From positions 15,205,001 to 15,269,000 of the forward strand of contig JAVTVX010000027.1 in assembly GCA_033439265.1 (NCBI GenBank): a stretch of 64,000 nt of DNA, read 5' to 3'. The stretch's first letter is position 1. Each line of letters starts with the position of its first letter. Positions 9,847-21,067 of this stretch are shown piece after piece. The position numbers were made by a program, and so were the translations under genes. The notes beneath the pieces were generated by a model. The model was not told where the DNA came from. It searched no databases and saw only the letters and a program-made list of their open reading frames with translations. This DNA comes from Dillenia suffruticosa (Eukaryota > Streptophyta > Magnoliopsida > Dilleniales > Dilleniaceae).

Positions 9847-12800
9847 ATGAGATCCCACCCAATGGATCTCAGGTCTCACACAGTGGGAACGGGGATCAAG
9901 ATTAAACTATCGTCTCAAATAATAGCTCCCACTGTCCCATGGTCATCTCATCACACGTGGTATGAAACACGTGCCACAGTGTTATTCCCCCATCTCTCAA
10001 AGGGCATATGTCAGATTTCTCTAACACTGTACAGGTACGGGACTCAGTCTATACATAAGACTTTACCTAGATATCTTAGAGAGAACATTTTAGAGACAAT
10101 ATCATAAATCGCAGGTGATATCTGAGATCTCAAACCTGCCTACTTACAGGCAACATGGATGTGGGTATTTCCATGTCGGTCATATCGCATATGACCTCAT
10201 CCTGAACACATATCAGGGCGACTTATGTTTTAGTAGGGCTACTCTCAAAGCCTCTTACAACTAGAATCCGTCTCATCTCCGCTCACTCAGAGTCGGAGGT
10301 GGTCACTCGTGTGAGAGAGTCGACCACGCCTGCCTGACACATCTTTTATTACAAGATCACAATATATGACAATAAATAGTGCGTGAAATACATATGTGAC
10401 CCAATAATGCATGCATGTCATATATTTCAATAAACATCTATAACAATATATAAGGAGAAATGTTAAAGTACACTAAACCCAATGATTCCTTATCTTACAA
10501 AGGAATCTCTCACAACGGATTTTCTGAAGAGATCAGCTCTCATGCTGTATGTCAAGGTGTACTTAGATGTCACAATACCCTTCTCGGTAATATCTCTCAT
10601 AAAGTGGTCTTCGGTATCAATGTGTTTGGTTTTACTATAATACTTAGAGTCTCATTTGTTGACAGTGTCGGTCTGATTATCACAATAATCATCACTGACC
10701 TCCCACTATTTGCCACAACCCTCAAGTCTTCCAGAAAATTTCTGAAGCCAACCATTCTCATGAACTGCAATTGAGTATACTATAAGCTCAGTCTCTATCG
10801 TTAGAGATATACAGGTTCTCTTCTTACTGCTCTAAGAAGATAAAACCTTTTGCGTTTATTCAGATCACTACTCATAGTCAGTATCTGAATCCCAATGAAA
10901 AACGCAAATCTCCTCATCCGTAACACATGGAGAGATCCGCAGTTCAAATGAGATATTTCAGAATCCTTTTTCACTACTCTCCAGTGATCCCTTCCAGAAT
11001 TCTATTAATACCTACTCACCAGATCGACCATAAAATAAACGTCTGGTCATGTATGCCTCATCGCATACATCAAACTGTATAGCGCATGTGTAAACCTCAT
11101 CGCATATAAACGTCTGGTCATGTATGCCTCATCGCATACATCAAACTGTATATCACACGTGTATACCTCATCGCATACACGAGAAATGTATTTTGCACTG
11201 GAATAAGGGATTCTGCTCATCTCCCTTATTTCTTTTATAAATTCTAAGGCATGTGTCAAGATTCAGGTCTTTTTACCTTTAGCGACAAGAGTATCTTTTA
11301 GGTTGTCATCCCTCTTCTCGAAATGCTCAAGAATCTACCTGATGTAAAACTCTTGTTAAAGAGTCAACACCATTCTCAAGCGATCCCTATGGATCCAAAA
11401 TTTGAGAATGAACTAAAACCTTACAATGGTCATTGGATACTCTCTGTTGTTCCCGGCCAACAGTATGTCACCTACATATGAGCAACAAGGAGTCATCTGG
11501 ACGTATCAGATAGCTGCAATGATCCTACTCGATCATTACAAAATCATAAGATATCACCTTCTCGTGAAATCTCAAGCGCCGCTGTCTAGATAATGGCTTA
11601 AGATCGTATTTTGATTTCTAAAATCAATAGACCTTATCCACCTGATCTACTAGAACGAACCCAGAGGGATGCTCCATGTAGATCGCATCATCTAGACTTC
11701 CACTACGAAAGCGGTCTTTACATCCTTGTGATGTGACTCTTGATCCATGTTTATGACAGTCGCTAAAAGATAAACGGATCGAGATAAATTGGACTATGAC
11801 TCCTCGATAATCCACCCTTCAGTCTAAGTGTAACCCTTGGTTACTAGACATGTTATTTACCTTTTCATCAATCCGTTGACTTTTATCTTGACTTTGAGAA
11901 CCTACTTGTTCCCAATAGTCCTTCCGCCCTTAGGCAAATCAACTAGGTCCCAGACCCCGTTGATTCTCATGAATTCCTTCTCTTCATTTATGCCTTCAAT
12001 AAACGGCCTTTTGCATCTTTTGCAGAACCCTCGAGAGTCTTTCTGACCGTTTTAGATTTCTCATCATCCTTTAGAGTCACAGCTAGGGTTTCACCCTCAA
12101 TCGAGAAACAACGTTTAAATACGCATTCTCGATACTCTTAGGAGGAGAGAAAAATCTTTACCTCTTGATAGATCGCTCCCACTGAGATCAAGATCCGTAG
12201 TGGATTCTTGTATCCCGCCGTTGGGCTCCCCGAGCCACTAGACTCATCCATCGCCTAAAGGGTAAGGTCTAAATTGATTTCACATCTCTTAGGAAAATCA
12301 TTCTCAAGAAATATAGTATTACGAGACTCAATTTCGATTATAGTGCCGTCTGTGTTCGCTTAGGAACACGTATTTTCTCGCGGGCCTAACTCACCGTATG
12401 AATGCGAGAAATCATGGCACAACCCCATAACTTCAAGTGGCTAAGGTCAGGCTGCCTCCCTGTCCAAAGCTCAAATGGGGAACTGACTAATAGTCAGTAG
12501 TCTCGTAAAACTCTTTTTGAAACAGAGCCCCATGTATAGTTTAGACGAATACTTGCGTTCTCGCTCGGTTCTAAGAGTCTCTACTCTCAAATCTAACTGA
12601 TTATCAATCTCACTTATGAACCTCCTGAAGCAGTCTAATGCCTCAGATTTATGCAAGATCAGATAGATGAACAAAAACGCACGTAAGCGTCTATAATTAT
12701 CTACACAACTCCATTTCTGACTCTCATGCTCATAAGACCACAAAAAGAAAGGCACAATGGTCTAACTGCAATAGAGTCTCAACTCTCATTGCATTGCTAA

Positions 12801-13500
12801 ATGGTTTTCTCGTCATTTTGCCAACTAGGCAAAACTCACATACGGGTAACTCGAATGTGGTCAGCGGGTCCAATAAACCTCTCGCTACTAACCGATTCAT
12901 CATCTCTTACTTCATGTGTCTAAGTCTACTATGTCATTCATTTACATCATCATCTACGCAATCAGATGTAAAGACAATAGTAGAACGACAAGAAACCATT
13001 AGAAGGAGTAGCACCCAGTGCATACATTCCATCATGGATTAAAACCAGAATAATTCAGAAAATTATCGTATTAAAAAAAAGGAATATTTTGACGCATATC
13101 CTAGTCAATTTTAGACAAGATACTAAATTGTAGATCTGACAAGGTACTAAATTATAGATCCGTCGAATGCCTTCAGTATTAAAAACGTCATGGCAAGTGT
13201 CGTTCCCTCTAACAACAACAAATGCTCTGTCCTTAACGTACATCCTCCAAGCTTAAGGATTTACCTGACGGAACTATATTTACGCACTCCTGTCTCGAGT
13301 TACGTGGTCTGTTGCTCCTGATTTCAAATGAGAGAAATCAGCGAGTATTATAGTGAATGAGACAAATCTCAAACCACGTAAAGAATAAGGATATTAATTT
13401 CTGCTAGTCACACTCACGAGCAAAATGACCAAAGTTACCTCAAACGTAGCAATTTACTTTGGTCTAATCAAATTCCTTCTTCTTGTGTTCTTATACCTCA
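9847..13500 (-). pseudogene. copia pol (integrase, reverse transcriptase, RNase H), degenerate
   Basis: Integrase is visible on the minus strand at 12755-12471, including HKSEA and a decayed LRTERERKY where intact elements carry an Asp-containing LRSDRGGEY-type motif. Reverse transcriptase appears at 11815-11500 with GSLDDAIYMEHPSGF, RFHEKVI and FVMIE; the YVDD box is no longer readable. The connection/RNase H start is near 11260-11040 with SLMYAMRHT, and contains a tandem duplication. A zinc knuckle at about 13450-13400 reads GHFAREC but its second cysteine codon is now a stop. Frameshifts and stops are frequent. Confidence 0.8.
11038..11181. repeat. 71-bp tandem duplication inside copia pol
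   Basis: CGTCTGGTCATGTATGCCTC occurs at 11040 and again at 11111, and the remaining unit matches with a few changes. In the minus frame this doubles the coding for the RNase H-proximal SLMYAM segment. Confidence 0.8.
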
Positions 13501-13556
13501 TTGTCGGTTTTCTCGGATGATTTTTATTACCTGGATCTCAAGTCTCGTTCGTATGC

Positions 13557-14195
13557 TTATACTATTGGCTTAGCGCCCGGGAATTCCTTACTCGACTCCT
13601 CTGAATTAGCATGACTTGAGTGTGGCCTACTCGCCCCTAAGTGCTCCTCATCGAGCTCACAATACGTATTCACGTCAACGAAAGTACGAATACTTTCGTC
13701 AAATGTGAGATAGGATTTCACGGTTTCCCATGAATCAGGTAAAAACTGGATCATATCCAGTACTTAAATTCCATCCGAAATTTGTTTGTCCGTATATCTT
13801 AACTCGGTGATCATACTCGACATTTGTCTCATTATATGATTAGCCATTTTCTTCTGCATCCTCACATTAGGAGCCGAAGAGAGCAACACAATGCTCTTAT
13901 GGGACAAGAAGAACCGACATTTCCATAGGATATGACTCGTAGAACGAGATTTAGTAATCATGCATGCCACTGATAAGCATTGCCCTAACTTGACAATTAT
14001 TTTCTACCATACACGATAGGTCCCTTTATCTCGTATACCCTGAGGCGCGGTGCCCACCCTGGAGCCCATCATCTCTTGCCTCAAATTCCCGTTAGATTTT
14101 ATCTCTCGAGAATAAACTGAATCTACTGATAAAATCGCACAGATCATATCATTCAGTTTACTCTCCTTACAAAAATTTAATACAACAGTTCTCAA
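13557..14195 (-). pseudogene. copia gag, degenerate
   Basis: Minus-strand pieces read MSSMITELRYTDKQISDGI and MIQFLPDSWETVKSYL, matching the conserved core of plant copia gag (UBN2-type), where a helix precedes the LPDSW motif. The two are separated by a break near 13760. The start of the protein is not clear; a plausible upstream part lies at 14195-14004. Confidence 0.7.
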
Positions 14196-14439
14196 CGCAT
14201 TAAGAGAAATATTTGTGACTTGAAAATGTTTATTTTCACATTTTTGTACACCCTACGAATCATCAAGACCAAAATGACTTGAGTACAGACTCCAAAGCGA
14301 GCGTATGAGTCAACGGACACCATACACCACAACTCGGAATCGCATCTTACCATTGGACTTTGATTCGGCATACAAAAACCCACAAAAAGTCACATTTATG
14401 GATATAAGACCCCCAAAAATTGAAAAAAATTCAATTTTA

Positions 14440-14960
14440 AGCGACCTCAAGCGCCACCCAGGGTTCTCACGCGCCGTCGCTCGCCGGCGGTGCGGTCCAC
14501 GCGCCGCCACGCGCCTCCACAGGCCTCCACACACCGGCAGCGGCCTGCCGCACGTGCCAGACGCGCGGCACGCCTTACACGCGCCTGGCGCGGCTCAGCT
14601 CAAGCGTGCCCAGTTGCGGCACGCGGCTCACGCGCCTTTACGCGCTGAGCCGTGTTGAGCCGGGCATCAGACCGGGTCGGTCAACGGGTCAGGGTTGACC
14701 CGACCGCCCCGGTCAACGGTTTCCGGTCTGACCCGATCGGGTAGGTTGCGGGTCGGTCCCGGGTCAGGGTCCAACTCGAACCGCTGCCTGCCCCCTACTT
14801 CACGTGCCTGTGTGGCGCGTGCACTACACACGCCTGCCAGACGCGACTTCTGGCACGTGCGTGTCACGCGCCCGCGGGTCTGGGCCGGTTCTTCTTCGCC
14901 CGACGGGTCCTGCAACGGGTTTTTCGACCCGGTTGCCAGAAAACTCGATTCCGGCTGTTT
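14440..14960 (-). other. GC-rich block in the copia leader region
   Basis: This 0.5-kb block lies between the decayed gag and the primer site. It is clearly far richer in G and C than its surroundings, with many CACGCGCC-type and GGGTCGG-type words. Open frames cross it in several phases only because stop codons are rare at this composition. I see no protein motif. Confidence 0.55.
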
Positions 14961-15439
14961 TTTCTTACATTTTTCGACTGGAAAATATTTATGAACTTAC
15001 TCCAAACATCCTACACTTGATTTTAGGAGGATTCAAGCCCAAAAATAGTGGATATCAACCACCCCAGTCGCGGCCCTCCGCGGCCATTCGGAAATCCCGG
15101 TTTCCGGCACCCAAAACACACAATAAAAGACATAAAACTGTAGATCTAGATGCAAGGAACACTCTTATAACATTTTCCTGCATGGATCCGCCATCTAAAG
15201 CCACAGATCTACGGTTTTTATCTCTGTATGGTCACAAACTTTGACCGGACTTTTCATGGCCCAAACATGCTCAAAAAATTAAACAAAAAATATATTTGTA
15301 ATCCCTGGGCCATGGGTATTCCTATGGTGTTCTCGGATTTATGAAACTCATCCGTGATCCGGACCCCAAAATTTTATACCCTATATTTTTATACCTGAAA
15401 AATCAAATCCGAAAAATTATTTTTCCTAATCCAACGTAT

Positions 15440-15451
15440 GCTCTGATACCA
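15440..15451 (-). promoter_or_regulatory. primer binding site of the copia element
   Basis: Read on the minus strand it is TGGTATCAGAGC, one base from the LTR edge at 15453. Confidence 0.85.
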
Positions 15452-15452
15452 A

Positions 15453-15942
15453 TGTTGGAATTTTAGGATTCTCATGCACAGCGGAAATATACAATAATTT
15501 TCGGAAAAATAAATTAGATCAGGTATAGGGTATCTCAATACGTAGAATCTTCAAAGTCAATCAAGCGGCACGTCCCTTGATCCGATTTCATGGTCGGGAT
15601 GGTGATCACAAGGTTAGTCGAATCACCACCATAGTGTTACAATGTCTCAACCCTCATGTCTGGTGAATCGCTTGACGATGGGAGATTTTCCTACGCGAAA
15701 ATCTTCATCCCTCTCTCTATTTTCTCTCTCTAGAGGATTGTGTGAAACCCTAGCCATGGTATCATTCATTGTCGCTTCTCCAGGAATGGAGAGCCAAGTT
15801 CACACTATCACCTCTTGGTATGTGCACTAACCTTTTAGGTAAGTCATAATTGGGGAGTTAATTAGGTGGTTAGTGGGATAATTGGAGTTACCCCATTATC
15901 CCTAAGTTACCATAATGCCCCTCTTGGGCACTCTAATCTACA
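15453..15942 (-). repeat. 5' LTR of the copia element
   Basis: It begins TGTTGGAATTTT and ends ATCTACA, 490 bp, matching 8837-9325. It is the promoter-side LTR for minus-strand transcription. Confidence 0.9.
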
Positions 15943-16075
15943 TTTCAATTTAGATCTGCTCCTATATCAAAGAGAGCAATTGCATCAAATTTAAAGTTTT
16001 TAGATAATACTAAAGTTATCCTTATGAGATATTTCTTGAAAGTTATTTTCTTTAGAACAAAAAAGATTCGGAGAT
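15943..16075 (-). pseudogene. caulimovirid protease, first part
   Basis: The minus strand reads FKFDAIALFDIGADLN at about 16003-15955, the active-site strand of a retropepsin (usual form DTGA; here DIGAD). The frame is cut by the copia insertion and resumes at 8836 with CIKAEII, so the two flanks of the copia element are halves of one domain. The right boundary, where the viral sequence switches to plus orientation, lies at about 16040-16076. Confidence 0.75.
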
Positions 16076-16859
16076 GGAGGAATATCTTTAAATTATGGAG
16101 CAATTATTTCAAAGTGAAAAAGTTCATTTTCAAAATCAAAACTATTGAAAACTCTGAGTCGAAACTTTTAGCCGATTTAGGTAATGATAATGAGAGTAAT
16201 TGTTTTGATATTTTTCTCTTATAAAACAATTATAGAAGCCCAATTCCAAAAGGCCCAGAAAAATAAAAAATAAAAAAATAAAAAATTGAGGTAAAAGATT
16301 TGATAGACTAAAGAACTTAAAAGGCGATCCATGCACAATTCAAAGGTTTGATGGGTTAAAAACTCAAAAGAGTGGTCCATGCAAAAATTAAAACCCGAAA
16401 CTTAATAAAAAAAAAAAAAAAAAAACTAGTCAGTTACTCTAAAACTGATAAAAATCTTGTGACTTAACAGTTGTCTCAAAATTGATGATTTTTCTTATTG
16501 CTTGAAAAAGAATCTTATAAATTATTTGTCGGCATAAAACGACAATATTACTTTCAGTGATACCTGACAAGATGGTAGTCGTACCTATGAATAGTATAAC
16601 TTGATGAACAAAGAACTATTCATCCACGGTTCTTCCCATGTTATAACAGTAAAAAGATGTACTATTCACCCGTGCCATAACAATTCTTCTTATGAGGAGA
16701 CTCATACTTCTCGCTTGTCTCTCATGGAGAGATTGTAATAAAATCCTCGTATCAAAACCCTAATTTGTCTAAAGTTTATTTGTAAGTTTTCTATCTTTGG
16801 TAAACTTTTATTCTATAAGTAGAATTCAATTATTTACTTGTTGTGTCTGATTCTACCGC

Positions 16860-16861
<2 letters not shown>
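16076..16861 (+). mobile_element. second caulimovirid fragment (3' end and intergenic region), plus orientation
   Basis: The sequence is the reverse complement counterpart of 5590-4790, so it is a second, divergently oriented copy of the viral 3' end. The first 150 bp keep an open frame with NYFKVKK and LADLGN before a stop near 16222; the remainder is noncoding intergenic sequence including an A-run at 16409-16425. It ends at a (TA)n repeat. Confidence 0.75.

Positions 16862-16901
<40 letters not shown>
16862..16901. repeat. (AT)20 microsatellite
   Basis: A pure 40-bp AT dinucleotide run directly bordering the viral intergenic fragment. Confidence 0.95.
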
Positions 16902-16905
<4 letters not shown>

Positions 16906-18031
16906 TTATTTTATTTATTTCCTATTTTATTACCTTTCATATCTTTGCACATTTATTGAGATCATTCCGTGAATGACTTGAAACTTTGAAAAAAAATAAT
17001 ACTAATACTTATATTCCTTATTAGCATAAGTATGATTAAAAATCTTCAAAAAAAAAAATACTACTAAAAGTTTTAATCACGGTTAAAGGTCTTTAAGATA
17101 TATTAAAATGCTCTAGAATATTATGATTTTCTTAAAAAAAATTACCAGTTATAGCTTGCACGCTTAATATAAACTTTTGGTTTTTTTTTATGCATAAATT
17201 TTTTAATGCATATCACTAATCTTGCCATTGGCACGGGGGACCCCAAGATCTAAAAGTAGCGGTACAGAGAAAACCGGGTTAGGTTGGTGAGAGGTTTAAC
17301 AGCACTGAGTGCATCAATCCCTTTCTTATCTCTCAGGTGTCTGAAAAGCCAAACCATTTTGGCATCAATTTGACACGGAAACTGAAACAAGGCCAACAAA
17401 ATGTGACGGTACCGTTCCACATATCCCAACTCCCAAGGATTAGGGGTGAAAAAGAGGTTTTTATCCTTTGTGGTGGTGGGCCAAAATTATTTAAAAAAAA
17501 AAATCATCAACATAATTAAATAAAAATTTACTATATAGTATTAAAATTATGGGTTAAAGTTTTTAGTAATTAGTCTGAATCTGAAACTCACAGAAAGTGT
17601 TTTCTGTGTGATCAGAACCGAATTGTTTGTCCTTTTCCTTTGGGACGGGTGCTGCTCCCTCCGATGCCAATTAAGAAGCTGCACTTTCTGACTCTTTTTA
17701 TTATTTATTTACAATTATAAATTCCTTTGGTATTGTTGTACTAATTTTTGACATGTTAAAACTTTATTTACAATTATAAAATTTTATGTTAAATAATTAT
17801 TTTTCTTTTTATGTATTCTCTCCTGTTGTATGGCACGTACTTAGGAGAGAAGTGCATTTTGCTAGAGGAAAATATTGAGGTGTTTTCATGAATGGACTTT
17901 CTTACTAATTTAAAGCTGAGGGGAGAAAAATATTGAATATCGATGCATGATACCACCAAATATTGAATATTGATTGAATAAAGATCATTCTAAAAATTCA
18001 TTCTCTACATAGATATATTTTTATTGGTATT
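16902..18031. other. no gene seen
   Basis: AT-rich sequence without convincing coding potential. A small open frame at 17337-17519 has no recognisable motif. Confidence 0.5.
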
Positions 18032-18735
18032 TGTTGGGGGTGTGTTTGACTCCACAGATAATAATTTTGCTAACTCGAACGGATAAGTGATTGTTGAGCT
18101 CTCCAGATGAAAAGACTTGTAAAATGCTGTCAGAGGATGTCCCGATGGGGAAGACTTCGATACTTAAATCAGAAAAAGAGGTTTTCGAAAGAGAAATAAA
18201 CTGAAAGAGAGAGCGGACTCTATAATACCTTCTGTGTACTATGTGCAGAGTCAAGAGAACGTACTTATCCGATGACCTTCACGCTGTATATAGAGTCAAC
18301 ATGTCCAAGCAGTTACATATGCCTCTGAGGTGTAAAAACCCTAATTTTCTTATGAAAATATTCCGAGATTACGGGAATCGTGACGAAAGATTCGAGATTT
18401 AGAATTCTATCAATAAAAAAAAATCAGGCTGTCGTAGAGATTTTTTTCCTTATTGATAACAGTTAAAAATCTCATCCTAATTATGGAAGATTGTTTCCGT
18501 AATTTAGGGAGAAGTGAATATTACTTTAGTTGATCAAATAGTTGTACCGAGTATCAAGAAGGTGTTAAAGCCGATTAGCCGACCAAGCGAGAAGGATTGT
18601 GTCGATAAGTATCGAAAGAGTTGGCCGTGACTATCGCCCAGAAAATACATCCCATATTAACAACATGATTCAAAGTATTCCACTTCGTTGAACCATAGGC
18701 TCAACAAATCTCAAATTCTATGACAATGGGTTTTT
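18032..18735 (-). repeat. LTR fragment of the same family as 24118
   Basis: It starts TGTTGGGGG and then follows 24118 onward with shared blocks: TTTGACT-CACRGATAATA, CTAACTCGAACGG, CCTAATTTTCTTATGAAA and GAGATTTTTTTCCTTAT. No internal domains are attached, so it is a solo or truncated LTR. The orientation is taken from the related gypsy element to the right (inference). Confidence 0.6.
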
Positions 18736-19867
18736 AGGTCATGGTCGATCAATATCAGAGAGCAACAAAAACAGATTCATTTTAAAAACAATAATTTATA
18801 GTAACATTCCTAAGTAAATATTTCACGAAAAATATAAAATTCTCGTGATTTCATTTATAAGGGTTAGTAATATTCGTGGCCCCTTATCTAGTCAACTAGC
18901 ATATTAAAAAGAAAGGAAAAGATAAAAGAGCTTCCTCACCCATTCCATAAAATAGCAATGCAAAGTATGGCTACAAGTGCCAATGTCCAATTTCACAATT
19001 TCTTTTTCCTAATCTAGCTGCATAAGATTAGTTAATCATAAAAATGTGATGAGCACGGTCTTTATTACAAAGCTTTTTGACATACTAATTATCAATATAG
19101 AGAGGGTACAGGATAAAAGCTTGGATCTTCCATGGTCATGGTCGTGGTCGTCATCGTAGATAAGACGATGTAGAAACCAAGACGGGCGAGGATGAAAATT
19201 TTATATTAAATAAAATGATCCTCACACATACAAACTCCCTTACATGCGGACATCTTATGCTTGGGACTCAACAACCATGTGAACTAGCCCTTGTAGATGA
19301 AAGTTTAATATCTAACGATGGTGTATCTCACTATGGGTGCAGAGGGTAATGGTAGGCTACAAATTAATCAAGCCTTCTCTCAGTCGTCAATGGCTGAGTT
19401 CATTTATTAACAATATAGATATAAGCGTGAAAAACCCCTTGCTACCTGGATTTCGTCGTCCTCCAATTGGCGTAGGGTGATTGGTCGTTGGTGAGGTAGA
19501 GCTGATGTGGCCCGTTTTTCTTTTTTTCTTTTTTGGTTTTTTTTCCTGTCTTTTTTTGGTCTTTTTCTTGTGGTTTCTCTCTTTCTTTCTCTTTCTTTCT
19601 CTCTTGTCAGAAATATTAATGAAGTAGATTTTATTGTTGATTTCACGGAAGACGTGCACAGAGTGGTTAAGGAAAAAAAGTATGTAAGGTCATTCTTTTG
19701 GTACTCATTGCGATTAGACTTCTGTACTTTTGAGGGGAAAAAAAGTATATGAGGCCATCCCTCTATGCTTTTTGTATCTTCCTTTGTTATCTCTTCTCTT
19801 CTTCTTCTCTTTTCTGCATAAAAGTATGACGGTGCTCTCTTTATCTGTTTCTCGCTCTCTCTCTCAA
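18736..19867. other. no gene seen; T- and CT-rich stretches
   Basis: Noncoding. From about 19510 to 19610 and again to 19870 the plus strand is strongly T- and CT-rich, which creates open but low-complexity frames on both strands that I do not accept as genes. Confidence 0.5.
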
Positions 19868-20460
19868 TGGGGCGGATGGAGACGTTCGGTTTCAAGTTCG
19901 ACTTCTTTTTTATATCCGCTGTTTGGCGCTGATGAAGATAGCCACTGAGGTTTTCTCTTGTTGTGTTTTTTACTATATCGAATATATTTACCCTCTGTGT
20001 TCAAGGTTTGTGTTTATTTTTCCTATTTTGGGATGCATTTTGAAGGTTATTCTTCTCTTCTCTATTGTGATGGTTTGTCTTTATCTTTCCTTTTAAAGGT
20101 TTGTCTCTTTAGGTAGGAGGAATGGAGACGTTCGGCTTAAGACTTTTTCCGTTTCTTTTTTATATCCGCTTTTTGGTGTTGATGACGATGGTCACTGGCT
20201 TTTCTCTTGCTGTGTTTCCGAGTGTGCCAAATATATTTCCCCTCTGTGTTCAAGGTTTGTGTTTATTTTCCCAGTTTTGGGATGCGTTATGAAAGTTATT
20301 TTTCTCTTCTCTGTTATAATGATTTGTCTTTGTGTTTCCTTTTGAAGGTTTGCCTTTCTGGGTGGGGTGAATGGAGATGTTTAGCTTCAAGTACTGATTA
20401 TGGAAGTTATTCTTTTCTGTTGTGATGGTTTGTCTTTGTCTTTTCTTCTAAACATTTACT
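19868..20460 (+). repeat. tandem repeat, about 248-bp unit, 2.4 copies
   Basis: The word ATGGAGACGTTCGG occurs at 19875 and 20122 and, diverged as ATGGAGATGTTTAG, at 20371, giving periods of 247 and 249 bp. Within each unit TTTATATCCGCT, CTCTGTGTTCAAGGTTTGTG, TTTTGGGATGC and GTGATGGTTTGTCTTT recur in the same order. The third unit is partial. No stable open frame is shared. Confidence 0.8.
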
Positions 20461-20658
20461 TTGTTCCACATTTATTCTACTTGCTGCTCTTTGTATTTAT
20501 TTTTATTAAAAAATCTTACTTTTTTAGTTCATGTTGAGGAAAGTGGTGTGCTTAATGGTGATAGTCTATGGAGGTAATTTTCTCTATTATGAAGGTTTAT
20601 GTTTCTAAGTATTCATTTTGTTTGGCATTGTTTTGCTGCTCTTCATGTTTATTGCAGA

Positions 20659-20660
<2 letters not shown>

Positions 20661-20703
<43 letters not shown>
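20661..20703 (+). repeat. poly-T run, 43 bp
   Basis: An uninterrupted T run. It could be the tail of a minus-strand retroposon, but I could not find a flanking target duplication. Confidence 0.9.
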
Positions 20704-20709
<6 letters not shown>

Positions 20710-20923
20710 GGAGAGTGGTGTGCAAGGATTTACTATGAGAATTTGATTTGCTTGTTGGGTTGGGTTTTGGTATTTCTCTAATTTTGATTTTTATTGTTTG
20801 TTTTTTTATCTATTTTGTATATTTTTTTACATTTAGTTTCTGCTTCTACATCTATTGGACTATAGTTAGCTATCTCTCGTTCTTGATTATTAACCAAGCA
20901 GCAAACTCTCTATCGGTTGTTGA

Positions 20924-21067
20924 CCAAGTTCTGCAATATGCAGAACAGCAGAATCAAGTTCTACACATGCAGAACTATATAGTTCTGCCGTTCTGCACTG
21001 TAAAATTATATGATTCTGCAATTCTGTACTGCAGAACCAAGTTCTGCACTATGCAGAACAACAGAAT
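20924..21067. repeat. cluster of TTCTGCA palindromes
   Basis: Two near-identical 31-bp blocks at 20925 and 21038 each hold the hairpin GTTCTGCA-3 nt-TGCAGAAC. Between them are a perfect 16-bp palindrome, AGAACTATATAGTTCT (20971-20986), and several single copies of TTCTGCA in both orientations. Confidence 0.8.

Larger units (their letters stand above)
8837..15942 (-). mobile_element. Ty1/copia LTR retrotransposon, 7.1 kb, decayed
   Basis: Two LTRs of 489 and 490 bp (8837-9325 and 15453-15942) bound an internal region with a primer site at the right and a polypurine tract at the left, so it is transcribed on the minus strand. The order gag, zinc knuckle, integrase, reverse transcriptase, RNase H from right to left is that of Ty1/copia. 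All frames are interrupted. The 5-bp flanks ATACA and TTTCA agree at three positions, consistent with a decayed target duplication. It inserted into an endogenous viral protease. Confidence 0.9.

Noticed and set aside
11040..11180. Repeated units resembling a CRISPR-like array
   Set aside because: Only two units exist, they are a tandem duplication in pol, and this is plant nuclear DNA.
14305..15244. Several overlapping frames of 80-146 residues
   Set aside because: They lie in the GC-rich copia leader, overlap in several phases and show no protein motif.
19407..19948. Long overlapping open frames on both strands
   Set aside because: They follow CT- and T-rich low-complexity DNA; the proteins are Lys/Arg/Glu- or Phe/Leu-rich with no domain and no plausible gene structure.
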